From positions 124,001 to 188,000 of the forward strand of contig NZ_VOSC01000007.1 of the NCBI RefSeq assembly GCF_007997385.1: a stretch of 64,000 nt of DNA, in the 5' to 3' direction. The notes beneath the pieces are model-generated. The model made no database searches. It was given only the letters and a program-made list of their open reading frames with translations, and was not told where the DNA came from. The number at the start of each line of letters is the position of its first letter. Within the stretch, counting starts at the first letter, position 1. This stretch comes from Seonamhaeicola algicola (lineage in GTDB: Bacteria > Bacteroidota > Bacteroidia > Flavobacteriales > Flavobacteriaceae). Positions 1 through 10,400 of this stretch are shown here, one piece after another. The translations under genes were made by a program, and so were the position numbers.

Positions 1-124
1 TAAAAAAGCTGCAGAACTTTTACTTAAACGCATTGAAGATGAAAATGCCCCTATTGAAACCATTGTTATGAATGGCGAATTTAATATCAGGCAATCATCA
101 GTTAAAAATAAAGCTGTGCTTTAA
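1..124 (+). CDS. C-terminal end of a LacI-family transcriptional regulator (partial)
   Basis: Only the last 40 or so codons lie in the window, read from base 2 to the TAA at 122-124. The residues AAELLLKRIEDENAPIETIV followed by a short beta-strand-like tail resemble the extreme C-terminus of Bacteroidota LacI/GalR repressors, where the periplasmic-binding-protein-like effector domain ends in a helix and one strand. The DNA-binding part is outside the window. It converges on the polysaccharide locus, with a shared terminator between. LacI regulators often border such loci, but a link to this one is inference. The family call rests on a short segment. Confidence 0.6.
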   Translation, partial: KKAAELLLKRIEDENAPIETIVMNGEFNIRQSSVKNKAVL

Positions 125-126
125 AA

Positions 127-160
127 AAAGCCAGTAACTCATACTTAAGATACTGGCTTT
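127..160. terminator. Bidirectional intrinsic terminator
   Basis: A perfect 10-bp stem (127-136 with 151-160, arm AAAGCCAGTA) encloses a 14-nt loop. An A-run precedes it and an AT-rich tail follows, so it can stop both the LacI-type transcript and the minus-strand enzyme operon ending at 210. The U-tract is best for the minus strand. Confidence 0.75.
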
Positions 161-209
161 AAATTTTTATTTAAATGTTTTGCGTTATAGCTTTAAATAA
201 CAAAAACTT

Positions 210-2663
210 TTATTTAGAAACTATATCTACTTTTGAAGATTTTAATCCTTTAGATTTTGCATACAACGTTATTTTACCAGCTGTATTGCTAGCCTTAACA
301 ATAGCTAAACACATACCGCTAAAAGCTTTTCTATGGCTAGCCTGAAAAGACTCTAAACTGGTTTGATTTCCGTTATCAACAGCTAATAATTCACCCGCTC
401 CTTTTACTGAAAAGTTTACTAAGTTATCAGCGTTTGGGCATAAGTTTCCGTTTTTATCCTCTATTCTAACCGTAATATAGGCTAAATCTTCGCCATTAGC
501 ATTTATTTCTTCTCTATCAACAGATAAGCTTACTTTTGCTGGCTTTCCAGCTGTATTAATCTGTTTTTCTAAAATTTGTTTTCCGTTTTTATAACCAACA
601 ACTTTAATAGTTCCTGCCTCATATGGTACATCCCAAGACAACCTGTATTTAGATTTGAATGTTTTAGGTTCGTACCTTAAAAAATCAACCTTTAATTCTG
701 TTAAATCTTTACCTTTAACACGTTTTCCCATTGATTTTCCGTTTACAAATAATTCGGCACTATCACAATTTGTATAACAATATACAGGAATAGTTTGCCC
801 TTCCATACCTTGCCAATTCCAATGTGGTAATAAATGAATCATGGGTTTAGTTGTCCACTGGCTTTGGTATAAATAGAATCTGTCTTTTGGAAATCCACAT
901 AAATCTACCGCACCAAAATATGAACTATGCGATGGCCAATCTGCATTCCAATACCCATTGGTTGAATTATCTTTGCCTCCATAGGGTGTTGGCTCTCCTA
1001 AATAATCAAACCCAGTCCAAATAAACTCTCCCATACTATGTGGGTTTTGTTCTTGAAAATGAAACTCAACATCTGGAGGATACGCCCATGGTGGGCCAAT
1101 TAAATCATAACTAGTTACGTGTTTAGATTCATGTGTTTTATATTTTTCAATTGGTAAATGATACACACCTCTGCTGCTTGTACAACTTGAAGTTTCAGAG
1201 CCGTATAATGGCATTTCAGGATAATTTTCTCTAATTTCACTATACTTTGTTGGTTTGTAGTTTACTCCTGCTATGTCAACTTGTTGCGCCATATTATTAT
1301 CATAAGGCCCGGAATAATTATTAAAACCAGCCGATGTTGGTCTGGTTCTATCTAATTCCTTCACATAATCATTTAACATTTTAGCTGTTTTCCAACCGTT
1401 CTTTTTATCCTTTTGTTCAATAATTTCGTTGCCAATACTCCACATTACTATTGACGGATGGTTTCTGTCTCTTAAAACCATATCTTTAATATCACGTGCT
1501 CCCCATTCTTCAAAAAACACATTATATCCGTTAGGCACTTTTTCCATTTTCCAAACATCAAAGGCTTCATCTTGAACTAGTAACCCTAATTCATCACATA
1601 ACTCTAAAAATTCTCTTGAAGGCGGGTTATGACTTGTGCGAATAGCGTTTACACCCATACTTTTCATAATTTGAAGTTTACGCTCATCGGCTCTTCTATA
1701 AACTGCAGAACCAAGTGCTCCATTATCATGATGTAAACACACCCCATTAAAGCGTATTGGTTTGTTATTTAAAAAGAAACCATCTTTTGTATAAGCTATG
1801 CTTCGTATTCCAAAGCGTGTTTTATAGGTATCTAAAACTTCATTACCACTTATAATAGTTGTTACGGCATTGTATAAGTGTGGGGTTTCTGTATCCCAAA
1901 TTAAAGGGTTTTTAATTTTAGTATATAGCGCAGAAACAGCTGTACCGTTGGCTTTTACAGTAATATCTTCGGTTTCTGTTGCTACTAGTTTATTTTCAGC
2001 ATTAAAATACTCTTGTTTTACTGTTACAGTGGCGTTTATGTTACTTTTATTAACTACTGTTGTTTCATTTTGAATAACCCCAATTTTTGATGTTACCGTT
2101 GGTGTTGTTATAAATGTACCCCATTGTTTTACATGAACAGGGTTATCAATTTTTAACCAAACTGAACGGTATAAACCTGCCCCCGGATACCAACGCGATG
2201 ATAAATCTTCAGGGGTTAATCTTACTGCTACCACATTATCAGATCCATCGTACTTTAAATATTTACTCACATCAAACTCAAACCCTATGTAACCGTAAGG
2301 GCGCTTACCTACAAACTGGCCGTTTACCCATACATGTGCATTATACATAGCGCCTTCAAACTCTAAACTTACTACTTTTCCTTTAGCATTAGCATCCATT
2401 TTAAAATGTTTACGATACCAACCTGTGCCATGAAATGGTAATCCGCCAGCACGGGCATTATATTTTACATCAAAAGGCCCTTCAATAGCCCAATCGTGTG
2501 GGAGGTTTAAATCTCGCCATTTTGAATCATCAAAGGATGTATTTTCGGCACCTTCGGCTTTGTTGTTGTAAAACTTCCAAGAATTATTAAAATTTATGTT
2601 TTGTGCGCATAAACTACTTATACTTAAGGCTACAAAACAGAGTAAACTAAATAGTTTGTTCAT
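210..2663 (-). CDS. GH2 family glycoside hydrolase, beta-galactosidase-like, exported
   Basis: An 817-residue protein with a signal peptide (residues 1-20, cleavage near SLCA-Q). The order is a GH2 jelly-roll sugar-binding domain (about 22-180), an immunoglobulin-like domain (about 180-285), a TIM barrel (about 290-600), then C-terminal beta domains of the DUF4982 and GH2 C5 type. The acid/base candidate is Glu413 in the GNE motif after VMWSI, and the nucleophile candidate is Glu490 in YGSE. These motifs define retaining GH2 enzymes. The domain set is that of Bacteroidota beta-galactosidases, though GH2 also covers beta-glucuronidases and other specificities. It is the last gene of a minus-strand run, 28 nt after a sulfatase, which suggests exo-removal of beta-galactose from desulfated oligosaccharides in the periplasm. 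Substrate is inferred. Confidence 0.88.
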   Translation of the reverse strand: MNKLFSLLCFVALSISSLCAQNINFNNSWKFYNNKAEGAENTSFDDSKWRDLNLPHDWAIEGPFDVKYNARAGGLPFHGTGWYRKHFKMDANAKGKVVSLEFEGAMYNAHVWVNGQFVGKRPYGYIGFEFDVSKYLKYDGSDNVVAVRLTPEDLSSRWYPGAGLYRSVWLKIDNPVHVKQWGTFITTPTVTSKIGVIQNETTVVNKSNINATVTVKQEYFNAENKLVATETEDITVKANGTAVSALYTKIKNPLIWDTETPHLYNAVTTIISGNEVLDTYKTRFGIRSIAYTKDGFFLNNKPIRFNGVCLHHDNGALGSAVYRRADERKLQIMKSMGVNAIRTSHNPPSREFLELCDELGLLVQDEAFDVWKMEKVPNGYNVFFEEWGARDIKDMVLRDRNHPSIVMWSIGNEIIEQKDKKNGWKTAKMLNDYVKELDRTRPTSAGFNNYSGPYDNNMAQQVDIAGVNYKPTKYSEIRENYPEMPLYGSETSSCTSSRGVYHLPIEKYKTHESKHVTSYDLIGPPWAYPPDVEFHFQEQNPHSMGEFIWTGFDYLGEPTPYGGKDNSTNGYWNADWPSHSSYFGAVDLCGFPKDRFYLYQSQWTTKPMIHLLPHWNWQGMEGQTIPVYCYTNCDSAELFVNGKSMGKRVKGKDLTELKVDFLRYEPKTFKSKYRLSWDVPYEAGTIKVVGYKNGKQILEKQINTAGKPAKVSLSVDREEINANGEDLAYITVRIEDKNGNLCPNADNLVNFSVKGAGELLAVDNGNQTSLESFQASHRKAFSGMCLAIVKASNTAGKITLYAKSKGLKSSKVDIVSK

Positions 2664-2691
2664 TGTTTTTATTTTGAATTTTAAATTGGTA

Positions 2692-4188
2692 TTAAATTAC
2701 TTTATATTGTTTTTTTAGTTTTAGTAGTTCTTCTTTCATTTCTGAAATTTTACTACTATTTTTTAATCTTGGATACAAGTTATTCATTTCGGCAGGATCT
2801 TTTTTTAAATCATAAAACTCCCATTCTTCTTCATTTTTAACATCTTTCCCATAAAACCTAATAAGTTTATAGCGTTTGTTTGCTACACCTTCATGCTTAC
2901 GTACAGAATGTGCACCTGGATATTCGTAATAATGATAATAGAGACTTTTTCTCCAATCTTTTGGTGTTTTTCCTTTTAAAATTGGCACTAAACTTTTCCC
3001 TTGCATATCCTCTGGAATTGGTGCTCCTGCTATGTCTAAAAAGGTTTCAGCAAAATCTATATTTTGTACTAAATCTGAATTTACGCTTCCTGGTTTGGTT
3101 TGCCCTGGCCACTTAACAATCAGTGGTGTTCTAAATGATTCTTCATACATAAAACGTTTATCAAACCACCCGTGTTCTCCCATGTAAAAACCTTGATCTG
3201 ATGAGTACATTACAATGGTATTTTTATCTAAACCTGTTTCTTTTAAATAGGCCATTACACGTCCAATATTTTCATCTACACTCCAAATGCATCGTAAGTA
3301 ATCTTTCATGTAAATTTGGTATTTAAGTTTTAGTAAATCATCACCTTCTAAATTTAAATTTTTATATTTTTCTCGTCGGGCATCAAACCTATCATCAATA
3401 CCTTTAGTAACTTTCCAATACTCATTTTCGGCCTCTGTTATTTTAAGGTCTCTGTGCAAATTCATGTCTTTTAAAATACTCATGGTTTGCCCATGTGCTG
3501 CCGTGGTTCTTGTTTTATAATCATCAAATAAATTATTAGGTTCGGGTATTTCAATGTTTTCATACATACTCATGTGCTCTCTACTTGGTACCCATGCCCT
3601 GTGCGGTGCTTTATGATGTAACATCATCATAAAAGGTTTGGTTTTATCGCGTTTGTTTTCTAACCAATCTAAAGATTTATCTGTTATAATATTGGTGGTA
3701 TAACCTTCGTATTTTTTTTCACCTTCTTCAGAAAGTAATACAGGATTTACATAAGAACCTTGACCTAATAAAACCTCCCAATAATCAAAGCCTTGCATGT
3801 TACCATCTAAATGAATTTTACCAATCATAGCTGTTTGATAGCCATTTTTTCTTAGAATTTTTTGAAATTGTTGTTGATTATGATTGAAAGGATGCTTTTT
3901 AGTATTTGTAAACTTGCCATTTAAATGACTCATTTTACCTGTTAATAAAGCAGCTCTACTTGGTGCACAAATAGAATTTTCAACATAACACTTATTAAAA
4001 ATCATACCTTGAGACGCCAACTTATCTAGATTTGGCGTTGGGTTTAAACTTTGTAATTTTCCGCCGTAGGCACCAATGGTTTGATAGGAATGATCATCAC
4101 TAAAAATCAAGATAATATTTGGTTTGTTTTGTGCATATGCCATTAAGGCTGTAAGTAGATATAAAAGTGGAAATAGTTTAGCTTTCAT
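2692..4188 (-). CDS. Family S1 sulfatase with C-A-P-S-R formylglycine site
   Basis: A 498-residue exported protein (signal peptide 1-20, ending AYAQ). The N-terminus carries the metal-binding Asp pair (Asp31-Asp32 in FSDDH). The active-site motif is C74-A-P-S-R78, the standard C-x-P-x-R signature in which Cys becomes formylglycine. A later SSDQGFYMGEHG segment gives the second metal-binding Asp, and a C-terminal subdomain follows. The length is typical of S1 arylsulfatase-like enzymes. It is 28 nt upstream of the GH2 gene and 97 nt downstream of a GH29 gene. It probably removes a specific sulfate ester from oligosaccharides imported to the periplasm. The regiospecificity cannot be read from the sequence. 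A formylglycine-generating enzyme must come from elsewhere in the genome. Confidence 0.92.
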   Translation of the reverse strand: MKAKLFPLLYLLTALMAYAQNKPNIILIFSDDHSYQTIGAYGGKLQSLNPTPNLDKLASQGMIFNKCYVENSICAPSRAALLTGKMSHLNGKFTNTKKHPFNHNQQQFQKILRKNGYQTAMIGKIHLDGNMQGFDYWEVLLGQGSYVNPVLLSEEGEKKYEGYTTNIITDKSLDWLENKRDKTKPFMMMLHHKAPHRAWVPSREHMSMYENIEIPEPNNLFDDYKTRTTAAHGQTMSILKDMNLHRDLKITEAENEYWKVTKGIDDRFDARREKYKNLNLEGDDLLKLKYQIYMKDYLRCIWSVDENIGRVMAYLKETGLDKNTIVMYSSDQGFYMGEHGWFDKRFMYEESFRTPLIVKWPGQTKPGSVNSDLVQNIDFAETFLDIAGAPIPEDMQGKSLVPILKGKTPKDWRKSLYYHYYEYPGAHSVRKHEGVANKRYKLIRFYGKDVKNEEEWEFYDLKKDPAEMNNLYPRLKNSSKISEMKEELLKLKKQYKVI

Positions 4189-4285
4189 TTTTTGTTTATT
4201 CTATTATTTTGTTCTTGTCTTAAACTAGTTTTTGTATGCAATAAAACCTGTAATTGACATTGAAACATTTATAACAAGGTTCTAT

Positions 4286-5812
4286 TTATTTTATCTTTAT
4301 TTTATAAACTAAGGCCTTATCAGCCTCTTCTGGTTTTTGTTTGGGTTGTTTTAGCAATAGACCATTTTTTGTGTTTTTCCAATAAATTTTTTCATTGCTT
4401 CCTAAAACAGACACCGATTTAACCTTTATATGTTTAGCTTTTTCTGCAAAGGTTTTTAAAACTTTTTCAGGTGTGTTTTCATTCCATCCTAACTGAATAG
4501 CGTAAACAACATTGCCCTTTTGGGTAAATCTTACATCATTAGCATTTAGTTTATTTAGCCCTTTTTTAATGGCGCCATATTCGTTCCAAGCATCTGCTTC
4601 ATCTCGTTTTAAAATGGTGGTTCCTTCTCCAAAAGCAACAAAAGGTTTTGTATTGTAAATGGCTTCTCCGTAGCGTTTCATCCAAGCACCAATACCTTCC
4701 ATAGCTTTAACTTGTTCTTGTGGTATTGTACCATCTGCCATAGGACCTGCTGATAACAACATTACACCGTTTTTACTTACTACTTCTGCCAACATTCTAA
4801 TAGCTTGCGCAGGATTAATAGCAGTTCTTTTTTCTTTGTTATAACACCAACTACTACCTAGTATAAAATCTGTTATCCATACTTCTGGGGTAATATCTTC
4901 CATAGTAGCGCGCTCCACATTCACTACGGCTAATTCTGTTGGAAAGAAATCTCCTTTAGTGTTAACAACTACTTCTTTTCCTTCTTTTTGAGCTTTATTA
5001 AAATAGTTTGTTAAAAATTGTTTCCTATAATCTTCGGAAATGAAACGTTGCCCAAAATCCATCCAAATATAATCTGGACAATGTGCCTCAATGACTTCGT
5101 TTAATTTACCTAGCCATAAGTCTTGTGCTTCTTCATAATCCATATTACCATAAAGTACGCGGTATTTAGGGTTTTGTGGCACTTCACAATTTTCATAAAC
5201 ATAATTGTATTTGTTAACAGTTACAGGACGTAAATACGATAAATCTGGTTTAGGATAAAACATATTGTGAAACCCATGATGAAATGTTGCCATGAATTTT
5301 AAACCGCGCTTTTTGGTTTCTTCGCCAATGGCTTTTACTACATCAATTCCTGGACCTTTGTTTACAGAATTCCATTCATTAACCTCGCTTTCCCAAAGTG
5401 AAAAGCCGTCATGATGTTCTGCTATTGATCCAATAAATTTGGCTCCCATGGCTTCAAACATATCTACCCATTCTTTGGCATTAAATTTAGGTGCTTTCCA
5501 CATTGGAATAAAATCATGATAATCAAAATCTTCTCCGTAAGTTTCACGATGTTTTTTATATACTTTTCCGCCCCAAAGATTTTCATCACGGTCTGGAACA
5601 TACATCCAACGTGGGTACCATTCGCCATCTGTGGCTGGCACTGAATATACACCCCAATGAAAATACACACCCAATTTTGCATTGGCAAACCATTGCGGTA
5701 CAGCATTATGCTTTTTTAATGATTCCCAGTTAGATTGATACGCTTCCTGTGCTGAAACGTTTACCATTAATAATAATATGGTTATTGTAATAACAAGCTT
5801 TATTAGTTTCAT
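4286..5812 (-). CDS. GH29 alpha-L-fucosidase-like enzyme, exported
   Basis: A 508-residue protein with a signal peptide ending near residue 21 (NVSAQ). Family GH29 signs are the FHWGVYSVPA segment near residue 52, the His133-His134-Asp substrate-pocket motif (AEHHDGFSLW), the WNS motif near 147, and the nucleophile candidate Asp252 in YIWMDFG. GH29 retaining enzymes release alpha-L-fucose, and some release alpha-L-galactose from porphyran-type galactans, so the sugar is uncertain. The catalytic domain covers about 25-400, and a beta-sandwich follows to the end. It has its own predicted regulator site upstream (5835-5895) although it sits inside a run of minus-strand genes. It is a distant paralogue of the GH29 protein encoded at 26778-28343. 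Confidence 0.9.
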   Translation of the reverse strand: MKLIKLVITITILLLMVNVSAQEAYQSNWESLKKHNAVPQWFANAKLGVYFHWGVYSVPATDGEWYPRWMYVPDRDENLWGGKVYKKHRETYGEDFDYHDFIPMWKAPKFNAKEWVDMFEAMGAKFIGSIAEHHDGFSLWESEVNEWNSVNKGPGIDVVKAIGEETKKRGLKFMATFHHGFHNMFYPKPDLSYLRPVTVNKYNYVYENCEVPQNPKYRVLYGNMDYEEAQDLWLGKLNEVIEAHCPDYIWMDFGQRFISEDYRKQFLTNYFNKAQKEGKEVVVNTKGDFFPTELAVVNVERATMEDITPEVWITDFILGSSWCYNKEKRTAINPAQAIRMLAEVVSKNGVMLLSAGPMADGTIPQEQVKAMEGIGAWMKRYGEAIYNTKPFVAFGEGTTILKRDEADAWNEYGAIKKGLNKLNANDVRFTQKGNVVYAIQLGWNENTPEKVLKTFAEKAKHIKVKSVSVLGSNEKIYWKNTKNGLLLKQPKQKPEEADKALVYKIKIK

Positions 5813-5834
5813 GTTTTTGTTTAAGTGGTTTAAA

Positions 5835-5895
5835 CAAATTTGCCAAATTATAAAGTATTTTTATGAGACATACGTTTCAAAAACTATAACATATT
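5835..5895 (-). promoter_or_regulatory. Predicted hybrid-regulator operator and -7 element for the GH29 gene
   Basis: Read on the minus strand: distal half-site AATATGTTA (5895-5887), 12 nt, proximal half-site CGTATGTCT (5874-5866), 23 nt, then CAAATTTG (5842-5835), followed 22 nt later by the GH29 start codon. Half-site period is 21 bp. The spacing of all three elements is identical to the sites before SusC and the second GH29 gene. That this is the binding site of the hybrid regulator is inference from position and repetition. Confidence 0.6.
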
Positions 5896-5913
5896 GGTTA
5901 AAATTGATTTTCA

Positions 5914-7452
5914 TTAAAAATAACGCCCTGTTTTTACGCCACTATCACGGGTTTGATTATATAATTCAAACAAACGTTTTACTTTACTTTTATATTTAGG
6001 TGTATTAATAAAATTGAATGTTTCGTGCTCCCAAATGTTTTCATTTAAATTGAAAAGTGCAATGGGTGTTCTTGTATTGTTTGTTTTATCTTTTTTATCA
6101 ATTTGAATAATTAATTTCCATCCATCTTTTATTATCATCACTTCTTTATGAGAACCGCCTTGTAGCATTATATGCGAACGCTTTTTAGCTTTTGTATTAT
6201 TATTTAAAAAAGGCATGAGGTTATAAGAATCTAAAGCTTGATTATTGTGAATTTTAGTTTTTGAAATAGCTGATAGAGTTGCCATTATATCTGTGCCTAA
6301 AACGGGTTCATTAGATTTGGTATTTGCTTTTATTTTATTTGGCCAAGACACTATAAATGGTACTCTGCTTCCGCCCTCGTAAGGATCATTTTTGCTGCCC
6401 CTGTAAATATCACTTGGTTCATGGTGTGCATTCCAAGTATCTCCATCAACATGAAGCCCGCCATTATCTGATGTAAAAATAAATACGGTATTCTCATAAA
6501 TACCTTGGCGTTTCAATTCTTCAATCATCATCTTAATTTGAACATCTAGTTCTTTAACCATATCTAAATGCTTTGAAGGTGTTGTACCTTTTATTTTTAC
6601 ACCATTAATTTCATGTGGTGCGTCATGCGGTGTATGAACAGCCTGCGAGCAGTAATACATAAAAAATGGTTGCTTTTTATTTGCATACTTTTTAATGTAG
6701 TTTACTGCTTTATTGGCAATGAGCGGGCCTATTTTACTTGGTTGCCACATTGAATCTCCGTAACCTTCTTTTTTGTTTAAAGTAAAGCCTAGTTTTCTAT
6801 AAAATTCAGCATCAACAATTCCAATTAAAGAATGTTTATCTAACGGAAACCATTGGTCATTCTCATAAGCAGCATAAGGTACGTTTTGAATTCCTGAAGG
6901 TAGTGTAAAACTGTAGTCAAATCCGTTTTGCATTGGGCCATCACTTACTATTTCAGAAATATCAACATTGATATTAAATTTATCTTTATCGGTTTTAGCC
7001 TCATATACTTTGTTTGGTTTTCGTTTATCTTTAAAACCACACCCTAAATGCCACTTACCAATAAAAGCTGTATTGTAATTTGCTTTTTTCATTAGCCTAC
7101 CTAAAGTTAAGGTTTCTTCAGTAAAAACACCTTTTGAATAGCCACCCCAAACACCCCATGGTGACGGACTACGGTAATTGTAATTACCCGTCATTATAGA
7201 ATAACGAGACGTAGCACATAATGCTGCTGGTGCATGTGCATTAGTAAACATCATTCCGCTTGTTGCTAGCTTATCTATATTGGGCGTTTCAACAATAATT
7301 TTGGGGTTGTGCAATCTTCTATATTTTGAAATATCACCTACGCCTACATCATCTGCTAAAACAACAATAATATTAGGTTTTTCTTCTGAAGTATTTTGAG
7401 ATTTAAAAATACTAGTTTGAAATATGATTAATAAAATTACTAGTTTTTTCAT
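5914..7452 (-). CDS. Family S1 sulfatase with atypical C-A-T-S-R site
   Basis: A 512-residue exported protein with a hydrophobic signal sequence (about 1-18). Metal-binding Asp34-Asp35 occur in LADDVG. The formylglycine motif reads C79-A-T-S-R83, with Thr where the usual C-x-P-x-R has Pro. The flanking residues (AALC and RYSIMTGNY) are otherwise normal for S1 sulfatases. Further conserved pieces are IGKWHLG near residue 137, a VHTPHD segment, and FTSDNGG, which supplies the second metal ligands. The gene lies 1 nt downstream of the Asp-box protein gene, so the two are almost certainly cotranscribed and perhaps translationally coupled. It probably acts on sulfated oligosaccharides in the periplasm. 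Sulfate position is unknown. Confidence 0.9.
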   Translation of the reverse strand: MKKLVILLIIFQTSIFKSQNTSEEKPNIIVVLADDVGVGDISKYRRLHNPKIIVETPNIDKLATSGMMFTNAHAPAALCATSRYSIMTGNYNYRSPSPWGVWGGYSKGVFTEETLTLGRLMKKANYNTAFIGKWHLGCGFKDKRKPNKVYEAKTDKDKFNINVDISEIVSDGPMQNGFDYSFTLPSGIQNVPYAAYENDQWFPLDKHSLIGIVDAEFYRKLGFTLNKKEGYGDSMWQPSKIGPLIANKAVNYIKKYANKKQPFFMYYCSQAVHTPHDAPHEINGVKIKGTTPSKHLDMVKELDVQIKMMIEELKRQGIYENTVFIFTSDNGGLHVDGDTWNAHHEPSDIYRGSKNDPYEGGSRVPFIVSWPNKIKANTKSNEPVLGTDIMATLSAISKTKIHNNQALDSYNLMPFLNNNTKAKKRSHIMLQGGSHKEVMIIKDGWKLIIQIDKKDKTNNTRTPIALFNLNENIWEHETFNFINTPKYKSKVKRLFELYNQTRDSGVKTGRYF

Positions 7453-7453
7453 G

Positions 7454-10400
7454 CTATTTTTTTATAATTTTTCCTGATGATACTTTGTGGCCATTACTTA
7501 ACACTGTGTATATATATAGCCCTTGAGTTAATTTATTTATGTTAAATGACTTATTTGAATATCCTTTTGCATTAAAAACTAGTTTACCATCTATGGTATA
7601 TAGTTTTAATTGTATATTTCCTGTTACACCTTTAATATTTATAATGTTTGAAGTAGGGTTTGGAAACACCACAACATTATTAACTTTAACTTTTGCTTTA
7701 GTATTTAAAGCGTTAGGACTGGGGTCTATAGCCATATACCAACCACTACCACGGGTTGATGCATAATATTTTCCTGGAATGGTATAATCTATAGCAATAT
7801 CATTTACCCTATCAGATTGCCCATTGCCTTTATTAAATTTTACCCATGTATTACCGCCATCTTTAGATACATATGTTCCGCCATTTCTTCTATCTACATT
7901 TGTATTAGGTAATGTAGAAACCATAATGGTTTGTGTATCTAATTTTGAAACCTCAACACGGTTAGTCCATGGATAATCAAAAATTTTATTCCAAGTAGCC
8001 ATATTATCTTTACTAACCCATAAACCACCTTCATTAATACCTACATTTTTATACCCTGATGTTATATATGCATTACCATCAACATCAAAATGAATATCAT
8101 TAATACCCGAAGAGGCAGCTATTGATACTGTAGACGCTACTTCAAACCATGAAGCACCACCGTTAGTTGATTTATACAAGCCTCCATTATTATTAATTAC
8201 AGCTGCGTACAATGTATTTGTATTATCAGGATCAAAAGCTATTCTAGCAACATCTAGCGATGCTGGAAGCCCTGTGTTTATTTCACTCCAAGTTACACCA
8301 CCATTTGTTGATTTATGTACACCCCAACTTTGAGAGCTATCACCTACCCACTCTATATCTTTTGATGATTTTGGCACACAGAAATACATATTATTAGGAT
8401 TATTTTTATCAATCATTAACCCTAGTTGATGTACAGCTTGATCACCACTTCCTGGAGGTGCTGGAGCCCAGGGTTCAGGAATTGGTGTGCCTATAGCGTT
8501 CCATGTAGCACCTGCATTGGTTGTTTTTAACAATTGTCCGCGTTTGGCTTGCCTAAAAAACGTAGCAAACCACGTATTTTTATCGGTTGGATGAACCACT
8601 ACCGAACTTACAGAATGTTCTTGCCTTACGCCGTTGCTATTATAAACTAAATGCATTACAGAACCACCTTGCGCGCCTGCCCTAACGTTTTCACCTTCAT
8701 TATTAGTTATCCATAAACTATTTTCACCAGAAGGACAAAATACTTTTTCTGGCCAAAGCTCAGATTGATAAAATCCGTGACCTGGCACATTACTATTGCC
8801 TGCACCAACCCATCCATCTAACGGAGAGTTGGGTTCTTTTGCCGCTTCGTCATCAATATCAACCCACGTGTTTCCTTTATCATAAGATACAAAACCTACT
8901 TTTGCCAACTGAGTATAAAGTACAGAACCATTAGCATTAAACTTGATAAAATTACAGCCTTTCCGTTCGTAATTATCTCTGTTTATCCAATCACTTTTAT
9001 ATTTCATGGTAATGTTTGTACCTATTGGGTTATTTCTTTGTGTTACCCAAAGTGCATCATGTATACCATTATTCCAGTTTTTGCCGTTTCTGAATGTTAC
9101 AATCCAATTAGAGCCACCGTTAGTTGTACGCCATATTTGCCCCGGACCAAAATTGCCTTTAGCTACGTTTGAAAAATCGTTTACCAAATACACATTATTA
9201 GCGTCATTAGGATCTACTGTTATCATGTTAAACCTTGGGGTTATGTTAGTTGGCAATACAGTGTATGTTGCTTGCGCTGCAGCTGTTGAAACACCAAAAT
9301 AATGTGCTATAGATTGGTAATAATCTGTTTCTACATTACTATCACCATCATTTGCAAACGCATTTAAATTTAATGCTAAATTACTGCTAACGTTTATCCA
9401 GGTTTCTCCTCTATCTGTACTTTTAAAAACACCTCCTTTATCATTTTCTACAGAGTTTCCGGCCGCTGTTTCTTTCCACGTAATATTACTTAAAGCATAA
9501 ATAGTAACTTGGTTTGTTGTTTTGTTATGGTGTAAATCCATGGAGCGAATCATATCATGATTTATACCATTTGATTTTAATGACCATGAAGCACCTCCAT
9601 CTGTACTCTTGTAAAAGCCGTAATTAGTACCTGCATATACAATTGAATTATTTAACGGGTCTACCAAAATAGTTTCAAACTCTGCATTAGCATTAATTCC
9701 TGTATTTGAAAGTGTCCAGGTTTGTCCTTTATCCGTACTTTTCCATAGTTTACCATTAGCATTAGCATCTAAATAAGTTCCTTTTGGTGCTGATTGCGGA
9801 TAGGATAAACGCGCGTAATCACGCATTCTGCCTGCTCCTAAAAACCAAACATTATCATTTGATGGATCTACCGCTACTACCGATAAATAATTATTACTTA
9901 AAACTGAAGAGGTTTGTAACTCCCAAGTTTTGCCTTTATTTAATGTTTTGTATAAACTTCCCTTTACTTTACCGGTTGCAAAACCAAAGTTTTCATTTTG
10001 ACGTGAAAAATCTAATGAATACATTTCTAAAGGCCCTCTGTATCCTGTATTGTATGATTGTTCATCTTCATTCATTATAGTTTCATAAGTAAAACCACCA
10101 TTAGTAGAACGGTATGAATTACCCATATTAGGACTTGTGTAATGTGTATCAGGATCAGTAGGATGTGTATAAAAACAACGGTTATTACCGCTCATTCCAG
10201 GCCCAAACTGCACCCATTTTATTGAAGTACTAGATGCTACATTGGTAGTTTTTAATAGTTCAAAATAGTCTGGCACTACTTCTTCTATTATAAAATCATC
10301 AAAATAATACTCACCCTCACCACTTGCTGATGCTCTAAATGTAAATAAAACATAACCTCCTGTATCGTCTTTTTCAGGGGTAATTTTATCTTCAAACTTA

